The notes under the pieces were generated by a model, which had not been told where the DNA came from, did no database searches, and saw nothing but the letters and a program-made list of their open reading frames with translations. DNA of 64,000 nucleotides, taken from positions 2,294,001 to 2,358,000 of the forward strand of contig NZ_JBLKNZ010000001.1 in NCBI RefSeq assembly GCF_051414115.1, read 5' to 3'. This document shows positions 34,190-42,916 of this stretch, piece after piece. Source of the stretch: Halovenus marina. GTDB taxonomy: Archaea; Halobacteriota; Halobacteria; Halobacteriales; Haloarculaceae. Each line of letters opens with the position of its first letter. Within the stretch, counting starts at the first letter, position 1. The translations under genes were made by a program, and so were the position numbers.

Positions 34190-34753
34190 CTACTGGAAGT
34201 CTCGACGCATCGCAATCTCGAACCACGGGCAGAGGCGGAGTTGACGGTACAGCCGCGGATTGTCGTGGAGGTCCTCGTACGGTGCCCAGAGGACGCCGCC
34301 GACCTCCTCGGGAACAGGGTCGATGTGGGTATCGGAGAGCGTCGCCTTGAGCACCGCACAGACCTCGTGTTCGACGCCGACGTTGAGGTAGTGGCGCTTG
34401 TACTCGAACCGGTCGGTGACTCTGAGGTCGTCGTACTGGTCGTCGGTGATACCGAGTTCCTCGTCGAGTCGCTCTGTGGCGGCCTCGACCTGTGACTGCC
34501 CCTCGACGGGGTGAGAGGCGACGGTGCCATCCCAGTAGGTGTCCCAGAGGCGCTTCTCGGGGCTTCGCTGGGCGAGCAGAATGTGCCCGTCGCCGTCGAA
34601 CAACAGTGTCGTGAACGCGCGATGCCGGATCCCCTCCCCGGTGTGGGCATCGAGGCGGTTGACGGTCCCCTGTGCGTTGTCATCGGCGTCGACCGCGATG
34701 ACATCCTCTCCAGCGTTCTCGTGGTCGAGGTCAGCAAGCGACTGGTCGGTCAT
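34190..34753 (-). CDS. idi: Nudix protein, IPP isomerase type 1-like
   Basis: 187 residues. RHRAFTTLLFDGDGHILLAQRS, WDTYWDGTVASHPVEG, EELGI and EHEVCAVL match type 1 isopentenyl-diphosphate isomerase, a Nudix-fold enzyme of isoprenoid (archaeal lipid) synthesis. Both Glu of the E-x-E-V-C motif are present. The Cys of the usual S-V-C-G-H-P active-site segment is replaced: here it reads T-V-A-S-H-P. It may therefore be a Nudix hydrolase or a variant isomerase. Clear of its neighbours on both sides. Confidence 0.75.
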   Translation of the reverse strand: MTDQSLADLDHENAGEDVIAVDADDNAQGTVNRLDAHTGEGIRHRAFTTLLFDGDGHILLAQRSPEKRLWDTYWDGTVASHPVEGQSQVEAATERLDEELGITDDQYDDLRVTDRFEYKRHYLNVGVEHEVCAVLKATLSDTHIDPVPEEVGGVLWAPYEDLHDNPRLYRQLRLCPWFEIAMRRDFQ

Positions 34754-34884
34754 TACTACGCATCACGAAACGGTGGTTCATACCGTCTTCGCTTCCGTCG
34801 TGTGTGAAAGAGTCAGACACTCCGATGGCAAATCTGACCCTCGAAAGCAACGCTTATCAGCCAACTCGGCCTACCGGTCTCGTA

Positions 34885-35931
34885 ATGACAGACGCCTACG
34901 TCGCCATCGAGGGCGAACGCGTCATCGAGGCGCGTGCGCGCTCGCCGGGCACGACCCGCGGTGAACTGGTGTTCACAACTGCCTACACGGGCTACGAGGA
35001 GAGTCTGACCGACCCGAGCTACGAAGAGCAACTGCTCACCTTCTCGTATCCGCTCATCGGCAACTACGGCGTCCGAGAAGAGCGGTTCGAGTCGGATCGC
35101 GTTCACCCCCGCGGCGTCGTCGCCCGGGAACTGACTGCGGACGTGGCCGAGTGGCTCCAGGACGAGGGCGTCCCCGCAGTCGACCACCTCGACACGCGCG
35201 AGATCGTCACCGAGATCCGTGACGAAGGGGCGATGAAGGCGGGCATCGCCGCCGGCCCCGACGCAACCAAGGAGGATGCGCTGGCCGAACTCGACAAGTG
35301 CAAACACATGTCCGAACACGAGGACATCGGCTCGCAGGTCTCCGTGCAGGATACGGCAGTCCACAACGCAGACGGGGACGGCCCGGACGTGGCGCTCATC
35401 GACTGCGGCGCGAAAGGCAGCATCATCAGCTCACTCGTCGAGCGCGACGCCGTCGTGCATCAACTCCCCTACGACGCGAGCATCGACGCCGTCGCCGCAA
35501 TCGACCCGGACGTGCTATTCATCTCGAACGGCCCCGGCGACCCCGAAAACTTCGAGCAGACCGGCGAAATCATCGACGAGTTCGTCGGCGAGGTACCCCT
35601 CGCTGGCATCTGCCTCGGCCAGCAGGTCGTCGCAAACACGCTGGGCGGCCGCACCGAAAAGATGGAGTTCGGCCACCGCGGCGTCAATCAGCCAGTTCGC
35701 GACCTTCGAACCGACAAGGTCGTGATGACCACGCAGAACCACGGCTACACCGTCGCCGACCCAGGCGACACGCTCGAAGTCACCCAGCGTAACGTCAACG
35801 ACAAGACTCCCGAGGGACTCGACAGCGACGAACTCGACATCATCACACGCCAGTACCACCCCGAGGCCAACCCCGGCCCGCACGACTCACTTTCCTTCTT
35901 CGACGAAGTCGTCGAGATGGCCGAAGACTGA
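34885..35931 (+). CDS. carA: Carbamoyl-phosphate synthase small subunit
   Basis: 348 residues from ATG 34885, with a TATA-like GCTTATC about 30 bases upstream; the frame is open further left but that part is upstream of the promoter. The N-terminal CPSase domain has ELVFTTAYTGYEE, and the C-terminal class I glutaminase has Cys in GICLGQQVVA and His-x-Glu in YHPEANPGP. It supplies ammonia from glutamine to CarB for arginine and pyrimidine synthesis. No carB is in the window. Confidence 0.95.
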   Translation: MTDAYVAIEGERVIEARARSPGTTRGELVFTTAYTGYEESLTDPSYEEQLLTFSYPLIGNYGVREERFESDRVHPRGVVARELTADVAEWLQDEGVPAVDHLDTREIVTEIRDEGAMKAGIAAGPDATKEDALAELDKCKHMSEHEDIGSQVSVQDTAVHNADGDGPDVALIDCGAKGSIISSLVERDAVVHQLPYDASIDAVAAIDPDVLFISNGPGDPENFEQTGEIIDEFVGEVPLAGICLGQQVVANTLGGRTEKMEFGHRGVNQPVRDLRTDKVVMTTQNHGYTVADPGDTLEVTQRNVNDKTPEGLDSDELDIITRQYHPEANPGPHDSLSFFDEVVEMAED

Positions 35932-35972
35932 GTCAACAGCGCTGTTCTCTATCCGTCGCTAGACACTGATCT

Positions 35973-37061
35973 CTATCCATCTCCAGATCCACTCGGGCGC
36001 GCGCCAGTGCCGCTATCGACAGCAGTGAGATCGAACTGCCCCTCCCGCACTGGCACTCCTTCGTACGGGTCTGAATCGAGCAAGAGCGCGCCGTCGAGAT
36101 CGACGTACTCGACCAGTGGTGCAAGCTGACAGGCCCCCGCGATGGAGGCGTTCGTCTCGACCATACAGCCGAGCATCACGTCGAGCCCGTGTGCCTGTGC
36201 GGCTGCGATCTGTCGGAGAGCGGGCCGGAGGCCGCCACATTTCATCAACTTCACGACGACGATGTCGGCGGCGTCGACGACGGAGGGAACATCCGTCGCA
36301 GTCACACAGCTTTCGTCCGCGGCAATCGGGATCGGACTCGTCTCTCGAACCCGTTCGAGCCCGTCGATATCCCCGCCCGGAACGGGCTGTTCGCAGAACT
36401 CGACACCCATCTCGGCGAGCAAGTCACAGCGGTCGATTGCCTCCTCGGGCGTCCAGTCGCCGTTTGCGTCCACGCGAATCCGCGCCTCGGGGGCGGCCGC
36501 ACGCACCGCTTCGAGGCGTGCGCGGTCGTCGTCGGTGCCGAGTTTGAGCTTCAGCACCGGAAAGCCCGCTTCGCGTGCGGTTCGAGCGAGTTCGGCCATC
36601 CGCTCGGGCGTGTCGATGCTGACCGTGTAGGACGTCGGCGGAACGGCGTCGGTGTCGAGTCCAAAGCGGCGGTAGAGTGGTTCGTCAACCTGCCGCGCGG
36701 CCAGGTCGTGAACGGCGACGGAGACGGCCGCCCGCGCCGCGGCGTGGTCGGACGCCCGCGCTGGTGCGCTTTCGGGCACACACTCGCGCATCTCCTGCGC
36801 AATCGCCTGCGTGGCGTGTGGGTCGCCTACGTCTTCGACGAGATCGAGCAGGTCCGGAAGTACGGCGGCGACGCTGTCTGGCGTCTCGCCGTAATACTCC
36901 GACGGTGACGCCGCGCCGACGCCAATCCGACCGGTGTCGTCCTCAACACGGACGACGAGGTTCGTCGCCGTCTCCGTACTGCCACGGGAAATCGTAAACG
37001 ACTCTGCGAGCGGGAGGCCGACGCGCTCGAACGTCGTCGCTACGATTCGGTCGGAGCGCAC
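35973..37061 (-). CDS. Enolase-superfamily dipeptide epimerase-like protein
   Basis: 362 residues from GTG 37061, two bases after the stop of the aldo/keto reductase; a much longer frame to 37439 only shadows that gene. Catalytic landmarks of the muconate-lactonizing subgroup are present: K-x-K in VLKLKLG, metal ligands in RVDANGDW, EFCEQPVPGGD and ADESC, and Lys in VVKLMKCGG. The subgroup contains L-Ala-D/L-Glu epimerases, o-succinylbenzoate synthases and others; the substrate is not certain. It is in an operon with the aldo/keto reductase. Confidence 0.85.
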   Translation of the reverse strand: MRSDRIVATTFERVGLPLAESFTISRGSTETATNLVVRVEDDTGRIGVGAASPSEYYGETPDSVAAVLPDLLDLVEDVGDPHATQAIAQEMRECVPESAPARASDHAAARAAVSVAVHDLAARQVDEPLYRRFGLDTDAVPPTSYTVSIDTPERMAELARTAREAGFPVLKLKLGTDDDRARLEAVRAAAPEARIRVDANGDWTPEEAIDRCDLLAEMGVEFCEQPVPGGDIDGLERVRETSPIPIAADESCVTATDVPSVVDAADIVVVKLMKCGGLRPALRQIAAAQAHGLDVMLGCMVETNASIAGACQLAPLVEYVDLDGALLLDSDPYEGVPVREGQFDLTAVDSGTGARPSGSGDG

Positions 37062-37063
37062 GC

Positions 37064-38059
37064 TTACACCAGATTGTCGAACGGGCCGGGCTTTGCGGTT
37101 TCGAGGCGCTCGAACTGGGTCTCGGAGAGCGAGACGGTCGCAGCCCGGAGGTCCTCTTCGAGTTGGTCGACCGTTCGCGCGCCGATGATCGGCCCGGTGA
37201 CGTCGGGGTGGTGAAGCTGATACGCGAGTGCGATTTGTGCCGGAGAGGCACCGACGCTTTCTGCGATGTCCCGAACCACGTCGAGCACGTCGAAGTTCTC
37301 CGGGGAGAGATAATCCCAGTTGCTCGTCTCTGATGCTGTCGCGTCGTCGGGCAGGTCCGACCCGCGCTCGTACTTGCCGGTGAGAAAGCCCTGCGCGAGT
37401 GGACTCCACGTGCAGATGCCGAGTCCCTGCTCGCGGCAAAACTCCATGTAATTGCCCTCTATCTCGCGGTTGACCAGATTGTATCGGGGCTGGGTGACGG
37501 TAAATGGTTCCCAGCCGTACTGACGGGCAATCTCGTTTGCCCGTGCGATTCGCCAGGTGTTGGGGCGCAGCGTCGACGCGCCGAGGTAGTTGACGCGACC
37601 GGAATCGACCAGTCCGTCGAGCGTGCGCATCAGTTCCCGTGCGGGGGTGGCGTCGTCCCAGCGGTGGATGTACAGCAGGTCGAGGTAGTCGGTGCCGAGT
37701 CGGTCGAGCGACCGGTCGATCTGGCGGCGAATGTGTTTTCTGCTGAGACCGCTCCCGTTCGGGTCGTTCTCGCGGGTTGGCCAGTAAATCTTCGAGGCGA
37801 TGACGAAGTCCTCCCGGTCGCGCTCTTCGAGCCAGTCACCGATCCACGCTTCGGCGTCGCCACCGCCGTACACGTCAGCGGTGTCGATGAACTGACCGCC
37901 TGCATCCGCGTAGAAATCCAGCAGATCGAAGGCCGTCGAGCGGTCGATTTCGAGGGTGCCCGCTTCGGTGACGCGGCCAAAGCGCCACGTACCGAAGGGG
38001 AGTTCGCTCACTTCGAGTCCAGTTCGACCCAGCGAAACTGTATCGAGTGTCAGGTCCAT
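37064..38059 (-). CDS. Aldo/keto reductase
   Basis: 331 residues from ATG 38059 (frame open further, but upstream sequence lacks haloarchaeal character). FIDTADVYGGG, DFVIASKIYWP and YLDLLYIHRWD carry the Asp, Tyr, Lys and His of the catalytic tetrad, and PIIGARTVDQLEEDL is the cofactor-binding end. NADPH-dependent reductase of unknown substrate. The epimerase-like gene starts two bases after its stop. Confidence 0.9.
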   Translation of the reverse strand: MDLTLDTVSLGRTGLEVSELPFGTWRFGRVTEAGTLEIDRSTAFDLLDFYADAGGQFIDTADVYGGGDAEAWIGDWLEERDREDFVIASKIYWPTRENDPNGSGLSRKHIRRQIDRSLDRLGTDYLDLLYIHRWDDATPARELMRTLDGLVDSGRVNYLGASTLRPNTWRIARANEIARQYGWEPFTVTQPRYNLVNREIEGNYMEFCREQGLGICTWSPLAQGFLTGKYERGSDLPDDATASETSNWDYLSPENFDVLDVVRDIAESVGASPAQIALAYQLHHPDVTGPIIGARTVDQLEEDLRAATVSLSETQFERLETAKPGPFDNLV

Positions 38060-38182
38060 ATCGGGCGTTCGTCCGGGCCGAATAGAAGCGTTGGGGTATT
38101 TCCCGACACGAGAGCAGTGAAGTGACAGCCACCGGACAGTCTGACGGAAAACTACAACTGTCGAACGCGCCGTTTCGTACCC

Positions 38183-38962
38183 ATGCCACTGGAGTACACG
38201 CACACCCCGGTCACTGTCGAGGGAAAGACGGCGGTCGTCATCGGGGCGACGAGCGGGATCGGACGGGCGATTGCGCTCGGATTCGCCGAAGAAGGCGCTG
38301 ACGTCGTTGCGACATCGCGGTCACTGGAACGGGTCGAACGAACCGCCGACGAACTGCGGGAACGCGGGGCCGAGACGATCGAAATCACGTGCGATGCGAC
38401 CGTCCGCGAGGACGTGACCGACCTCCGTGACGCCACAGTCGAGGCCTTCGGCGGCGTCGACGTGCTGGTCTACTCACCCAGTACCCTCGCACGGAGTGGC
38501 GTCGAAGACGTGACCGAATCGCAGTGGGAGGACGTCTTCGACGTCCAACTCACGGGTGCGTATCGCGCAACCCAGGTGTTCGCTCGCGAGATGGACGAGG
38601 GGGCCATCATCCACATGGCGTCGGCGTCGGCGAAGACAGCGATTCCGGATCTCGCCGCGTACTCGACTGCGAAGGGTGGTCTCGACTCCTTCGTCCGCGT
38701 CGCAGCGAAGGAACTCGGCCCCGAGATTCGAGTGAACGGCATCCGACCCGGATTCGTCGCCACCGAGCAGACGCAGGGAACCTACACCGACGGTGAGCCA
38801 CGGTACGAGACGATAAAGCAACGCACGACACAGGCGCGTCTGGGTCGACCCGAGGAGATGGTCGGCGCGGCGGTCTATCTCGCGAGCGACGCGGCGAGTT
38901 ACACGACCGGGGAGATTCTCACCGTCGACGACGGATTCATCGCGTCGGCGTTCGAGAGATGA
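38183..38962 (+). CDS. Short-chain dehydrogenase/reductase
   Basis: 259 residues. The Rossmann motif VIGATSGIGRA is at about 18-28, the catalytic Ser is in HMASASAK, Tyr-x3-Lys in AYSTAKGG, and the C-terminus ends LTVDDGFIAS like classical SDRs of the glucose/gluconate dehydrogenase type. Substrate unknown. Divergent from the aldo/keto reductase. Confidence 0.92.
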   Translation: MPLEYTHTPVTVEGKTAVVIGATSGIGRAIALGFAEEGADVVATSRSLERVERTADELRERGAETIEITCDATVREDVTDLRDATVEAFGGVDVLVYSPSTLARSGVEDVTESQWEDVFDVQLTGAYRATQVFAREMDEGAIIHMASASAKTAIPDLAAYSTAKGGLDSFVRVAAKELGPEIRVNGIRPGFVATEQTQGTYTDGEPRYETIKQRTTQARLGRPEEMVGAAVYLASDAASYTTGEILTVDDGFIASAFER

Positions 38963-38986
38963 GGAGACAGCGATCCGCCATCCCTC

Positions 38987-40234
38987 TCAGGCGAACAGTT
39001 GGCGGGCGTCGTCGAGTGCGTCGATCAGGGTGTCGATCTCGGCTTTCGTGTTGTAGATGTAAAACGAGGCGCGCGTGGTCGCGGCCACGCCGAGTTTGTC
39101 GTGGAGCGGTTGCGTGCAGTGGTGACCGGCGCGAACGGCGACAGCGTGGTCGTTGAGAATCTCGGCGAGGTCGTGTGCGTGGACGCCCTCGATGTCGAAG
39201 GAGACGAGGCCGCCGCGTTTCGTTCCGGGACCGGGGCCGAAGGTGCGGATGTCGTCGAACTCGTCGAGGCGTTCGAGCGCGTACTGGGCGAGTTCATTCT
39301 CGTGGCGCTGGATCTTGTCGAGACCGATGTCGTCGAGGTAGTCAGCCGCTGCGGCCATCGCGATGCCCTGACAGATCGCGGGCGTTCCAGCCTCGTACTT
39401 CCACGGGAGGTCGTTCCACGTCGAGTCCTCGTAGTCGACGTGGCGGATCATCTCACCGCCATAGAGGAACGGCTCCATCGAATCGAGCAGGTGTCGCTTG
39501 CCGTAGAGCCCGCCAATACCGGTGGGTCCGGCCATCTTGTGGCCCGAGAAGGCGTAGAAGTCGGCGTCGATGGCCTCCACGTCGACGGGCATGTTCGGCA
39601 CGGCCTGTGCGCCGTCGACGAAGATCAGCGCGTCGTGGTCGTGGGCGATATCGGCAAGTTCCCCGACGGGGTTGACCGTCCCGAGCGTGTTCGAGACGTG
39701 GACGGCACTGACCATCTGGGTGTCCTCGGTGATGAGTTCGTTCGCGTGGTCCATGTCGAGATGGCCGTCCTCGTCGATCCGGATGTACTTGACCTCCGCT
39801 CCGGTTCGCTTGCCGATCTGTTGCCACGTGACGAGCGAGGAGTGATGTTCCATCTCCGTCGTGACGATCTCGTCGCCGGGGCCGAGTTCGTTCAGCCCCC
39901 ACGCGTACGCGACGAGATTCTCCGACTCGGTCGTGTTACGCGTAAAGACCATCTCCTCGCGGCCGCCGCTCGCGCCGATGAAGTCCGCGAGGCGGTCGTG
40001 GGCGTCCTCGTAGGCGACGCTCGCCTCCTGTGAGAGTTGGTGGAGTCCCCGGTGGACGTTGGCGTTTGTCTCCCGGTAGTACTCGACGATAGTGTCGATG
40101 ACGGGGTCGGGGGTCTGTGTCGTCGCCGCGTTGTCGAGATAGACCAACTGGTTGCCGCCGAACTCCCGCTCCAGGATGGGAAAGTCAGCCCTGATGGACT
40201 CGATGTCGAGATGGTCGGAGTCGGTTGTTGCCAT
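38987..40234 (-). CDS. sufS: Cysteine desulfurase SufS
   Basis: 415 residues. EMEHHSSLVTWQ, the pyridoxal-phosphate Lys in AFSGHKMAGPTGIGG, and the active Cys in VRAGHHCTQPLHDKLG identify the SufS group II desulfurase. It takes sulfur from cysteine for iron-sulfur cluster assembly. No other suf genes are beside it here. A decayed insertion sequence lies upstream. Confidence 0.95.
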   Translation of the reverse strand: MATTDSDHLDIESIRADFPILEREFGGNQLVYLDNAATTQTPDPVIDTIVEYYRETNANVHRGLHQLSQEASVAYEDAHDRLADFIGASGGREEMVFTRNTTESENLVAYAWGLNELGPGDEIVTTEMEHHSSLVTWQQIGKRTGAEVKYIRIDEDGHLDMDHANELITEDTQMVSAVHVSNTLGTVNPVGELADIAHDHDALIFVDGAQAVPNMPVDVEAIDADFYAFSGHKMAGPTGIGGLYGKRHLLDSMEPFLYGGEMIRHVDYEDSTWNDLPWKYEAGTPAICQGIAMAAAADYLDDIGLDKIQRHENELAQYALERLDEFDDIRTFGPGPGTKRGGLVSFDIEGVHAHDLAEILNDHAVAVRAGHHCTQPLHDKLGVAATTRASFYIYNTKAEIDTLIDALDDARQLFA

Positions 40235-40432
40235 TACCGAACCAAAGGGGCCGAACGGGCAACATTATTTCGGTTTGTCGAAAGTAGATTTGATAGGGCA
40301 CGGTCTAGTTAGTGAGTTTGAGAAGGTGAGGAGTTCTTGGAGTAAGTGTCTCTGCCACTCGAAGAGTTCCTCGATGAAAGTGTAGAAGCAGAATAGAATG
40401 AGGTTTGGGAACAGGAGCGGACGGCGACGTTG

Positions 40433-40520
40433 ACGAGACACGAGGTGTCTCGTTCGCACACCAGAACTCTTCGAGTTCTGGGGACGCCCGCCAGGGCGTT
40501 CGCCGTCGGCCCAGCCGACG
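40433..40520. repeat. Run of four perfect short hairpins
   Basis: Four inverted repeats follow one another in 88 bases: ACGAGACAC-GAG-GTGTCTCGT (40433-40453), CCAGAACTC-TTC-GAGTTCTGG (40461-40481), ACGCCC-GCCA-GGGCGT (40484-40499) and CGTCGGC-CCA-GCCGACG (40504-40520). All stems are perfect and all loops are three or four bases. They lie just before the transposase remnant and may belong to the decayed mobile element. Confidence 0.75.
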
Positions 40521-40825
40521 CGGGTCGCGGTCGACGAGACTGCTGTCAAGATCAACGGCGAGTGGCAATAGGTGTATGCTGCCATCGACGTTGAGACAAA
40601 GCTATTGCTGGATATCGCTGTATTCAGCCATCACGGCACCGATCCAGCAGCCGCGTTTCTCCACGGCCTCACTGAGAAACACGATGTCGAAGACGCAGAG
40701 TTTCTGGTCGATGGCTTTGACTACTCGACTGCCCTCTCTCGTCTTGGGTTGAGCGGTCGGCTCGACTACACCATCCGAAACCGCATCGAAAAGTGGTTTC
40801 ACACCCTCAAGATGCGAATCGACCA
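40484..40825 (+). pseudogene. Decayed IS6-type transposase
   Basis: One frame reads RVAVDETAVKINGEWQ, an in-frame TAG (40569-40571), then VYAAIDVETKLLLDIAVFSHHGTDPAAAFL and, after a deletion, IEKWFHTLKMRID: the D...D...E core pattern of haloarchaeal IS6-like DDE transposases. The N-terminal helix-turn-helix and the C-terminal end are missing. The remnant ends inside the 3' end of a pilin-like gene on the other strand. The rest of the 572-base stretch between sufS and the pilin gene (40235-40806) holds only the hairpin run and unassigned sequence. Confidence 0.75.
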
Positions 40826-41112
40826 CCAGCATCGGTCGTCACGCTGTCGTCGGTGAGCCTCGCGGTACACTCGGTATCACCGACAACAGTGAGTTCGACC
40901 GTCGCCGCGTCGAAGCTATCGCCGCCCTGGTGTCGGATCGTCACAGTCGTGTCGTCGACGGTACTCTCAAGGCCTGCACGCAGACCACGCTCTGCCTGTG
41001 TTGTGATATCCGAGAGAACGACCGTCCCGACGAGAACGACGACGACAACGATCACGCCCGTCAGCAACACGACCCCGATGACCTCCGACTGAGCACGAGA
41101 CGAGGAAGCCAC
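40807..41112 (-). pseudogene. Type IV pilin-like protein, 3' end cut by IS remnant
   Basis: 101 residues from a GTG. RAQSEVIGVVLLTGVIVVVVVLVG is the class III signal and hydrophobic helix of haloarchaeal type IV pilins (PilA/DUF1628 group), cleaved by PibD and assembled into pili or held in the membrane. The last codons run into the transposase remnant, so the natural C-terminus is lost; haloarchaeal pilins are usually longer. It lies 15 bases upstream of its neighbour's position on the same strand side and downstream of DUF2150. Confidence 0.65.
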
Positions 41113-41127
41113 ACGAAGATCAGTCAG

Positions 41128-41718
41128 TCAGTCAGACTCGTCTTCCTCTTCGTCGATGACCTCGGGGTCTTGCATCGCGGTCTGGAGGCTGTCGAGCCCG
41201 TTGATCCACTCTGCAACGAGCCCGAACTCCAGGTCGTCTGCGATGCTAATGTCCAGTTCGTCGCCGTCGATGATTCGAGTCCCGGCCTGAACGCAGTAGC
41301 CAAGCGCCGCATCGATCTCCTCTTCGCGCTCGGCGTCGGCGGCCGCCTGGATGTACTCCTCGACAGTGCCCTCCTCGGCGGGGCCGCCGACGACGAACTC
41401 CTCGGCGGCGTGAAACACACAGACAAGCGAGGTCTGCACGCCGTCGATGAGCATCGCCTTCTCCTCGTCGTCGAAGGAGACCTCGGCAAGAACGACCTCG
41501 CGAATGTCCGTGAGTTCCTCGAGCGCGGCCTCTTCGTCGAGGTCGCCGTCGTCGTAATCGGTGAGGATCTTCGCCACCGCGATGGCGGTGTCGTCCTGCA
41601 AGTTCAGAAGAAGGCGCGCGGAGTCTTCCTCCTCGGGGTCGATCTCTTCCTCTCTGAGTCGGTCGATCCAGTTTTGCCAGCGTTCGTCGGTGTAGTATTC
41701 CCCCGGCTGGTTGCTCAT
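41128..41718 (-). CDS. DUF2150 family protein
   Basis: 196 residues, very acidic. The pattern YTDERWQNWIDRLREEEIDPEEEDSARLLLNLQDD is that of the haloarchaeal DUF2150 family, whose function is unknown. The pilin-like gene follows 15 bases downstream on the same strand and may be co-transcribed. Confidence 0.85.
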   Translation of the reverse strand: MSNQPGEYYTDERWQNWIDRLREEEIDPEEEDSARLLLNLQDDTAIAVAKILTDYDDGDLDEEAALEELTDIREVVLAEVSFDDEEKAMLIDGVQTSLVCVFHAAEEFVVGGPAEEGTVEEYIQAAADAEREEEIDAALGYCVQAGTRIIDGDELDISIADDLEFGLVAEWINGLDSLQTAMQDPEVIDEEEDESD

Positions 41719-41864
41719 ACCTGTCGGTATGGGTCTCGGGGGTTATGCCTTTCGCACCGGCGGCTAGGTAGTGTTCAGATATGCAGTATCGAACGTGTGA
41801 CCAGCATGAAAGCCCCGAGTCTTTGAACACCGCTGGCGGCTGGATAGGCAGCGGCTTCAGCGGG

Positions 41865-42701
41865 TCAGGACAGCGTCGCTTCAGTGTCGATCCCGTACAC
41901 GCGAGCGGGGGTGTCGACGTGCGCTCGTCGGATCGCTTCCTCGTATCCCTGCTCGCGAAGCCACCGAACGCGCCGTGGAACGGTCTTCGGGCCGAGCACC
42001 GCGCCAGGTCTGTCCGGGTCGTCGATGTAATCTGTCTCCATGAGGAACGGAGCGTCGCCCTCAGCAGCCACTTCGAGTTCGTCCTTGTTTGCCAGCACGC
42101 TCGCGACCGGGCCGTCCACCCGCCCGCCAGCGTAGTGTTTGACGACCTGCTCGGGTGGAAGACCACGATCCGACGCCCACTCGGCAACCTCCGTGAAGTC
42201 CTCGCCACCCTCGGTGTGAAGCTGTACCGCACAGCCCGTCTCGGCACCGAGTTCGAAGGCGTGGCGCATCACGTCGTTCGAGGCGTCCCACACTGCGTCG
42301 TCTACCTCGTAGTGCGGGCGTCCAGACTTGATCGCAAGCGCCGGGCCGTCAGCGACAAAGTCCGCCGCGATATCGAGTCCTTCCTGCATGAACGCCGCGG
42401 CTTCCGCTGGGGTGTATCCGTCGTCAACGAGCCGAGAGATGAGCCCCGGATGGACGCCGAGGACGGGCCAGGCCCGCCCCGGAAGCTCCGCCGATGCGTC
42501 AGCAGTGACGTCGATGGTCAGCTCGAACGCCTCACGGAAGGCAGAGGGGTTGTCGACGCTGTCGACCAGATTCCACGAGGGCTTGTTGAGCACGAGCAGA
42601 TGCGTCCCGCCAGCCTCGGCGAAGTCGAGCGCGGCCTCGACCCCGCGGCCGTTGACCGGATCCAGATGCAGATGGTTGTCGAGAATGGGCGTCTCGGTCA
42701 T
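41865..42701 (-). CDS. TatD-like metal-dependent hydrolase
   Basis: 278 residues from ATG 42701. DNHLHLDP at the N-terminus gives the H-x-H metal motif. GVHPGLI, QLHTEGGEDF, KHYAGG and METDYIDDPD carry the other ligands of the TatD/amidohydrolase fold. The family includes DNases and D-aminoacyl-tRNA deacylases. It is chromosomal and far from the QueC-like cassette, so I do not regard it as a QatD. Confidence 0.85.
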   Translation of the reverse strand: MTETPILDNHLHLDPVNGRGVEAALDFAEAGGTHLLVLNKPSWNLVDSVDNPSAFREAFELTIDVTADASAELPGRAWPVLGVHPGLISRLVDDGYTPAEAAAFMQEGLDIAADFVADGPALAIKSGRPHYEVDDAVWDASNDVMRHAFELGAETGCAVQLHTEGGEDFTEVAEWASDRGLPPEQVVKHYAGGRVDGPVASVLANKDELEVAAEGDAPFLMETDYIDDPDRPGAVLGPKTVPRRVRWLREQGYEEAIRRAHVDTPARVYGIDTEATLS

Positions 42702-42916
42702 ACTCCACACTGGGGTCGCCCGGCGCAAAAGCCGTTCGTTGTCTGTCGCAGCCACCACCCGAAGAGCCGCGTTGCGAATTCGATATATCGAAATAGAGTG
42801 TACGACAGCTTCGAACCGGCAGACAGCAGAGTGGTTCAGAACAGCGATGAAACTGTTCGGTCAGGAACTGTCGAAAGCGAAAAACAGCAAGGACAAACGG
42901 CGTGAGACGACGCGCG

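Noticed and set aside
35973..37439. 488-residue version of the epimerase-like protein
   Set aside because: The first 126 residues are Arg/Pro-rich and shadow the end of the aldo/keto reductase gene.
41865..42701. TatD-like gene as the missing QatD
   Set aside because: It lies more than 22 kb away in GC-rich chromosomal DNA beyond the element border, among unrelated genes.
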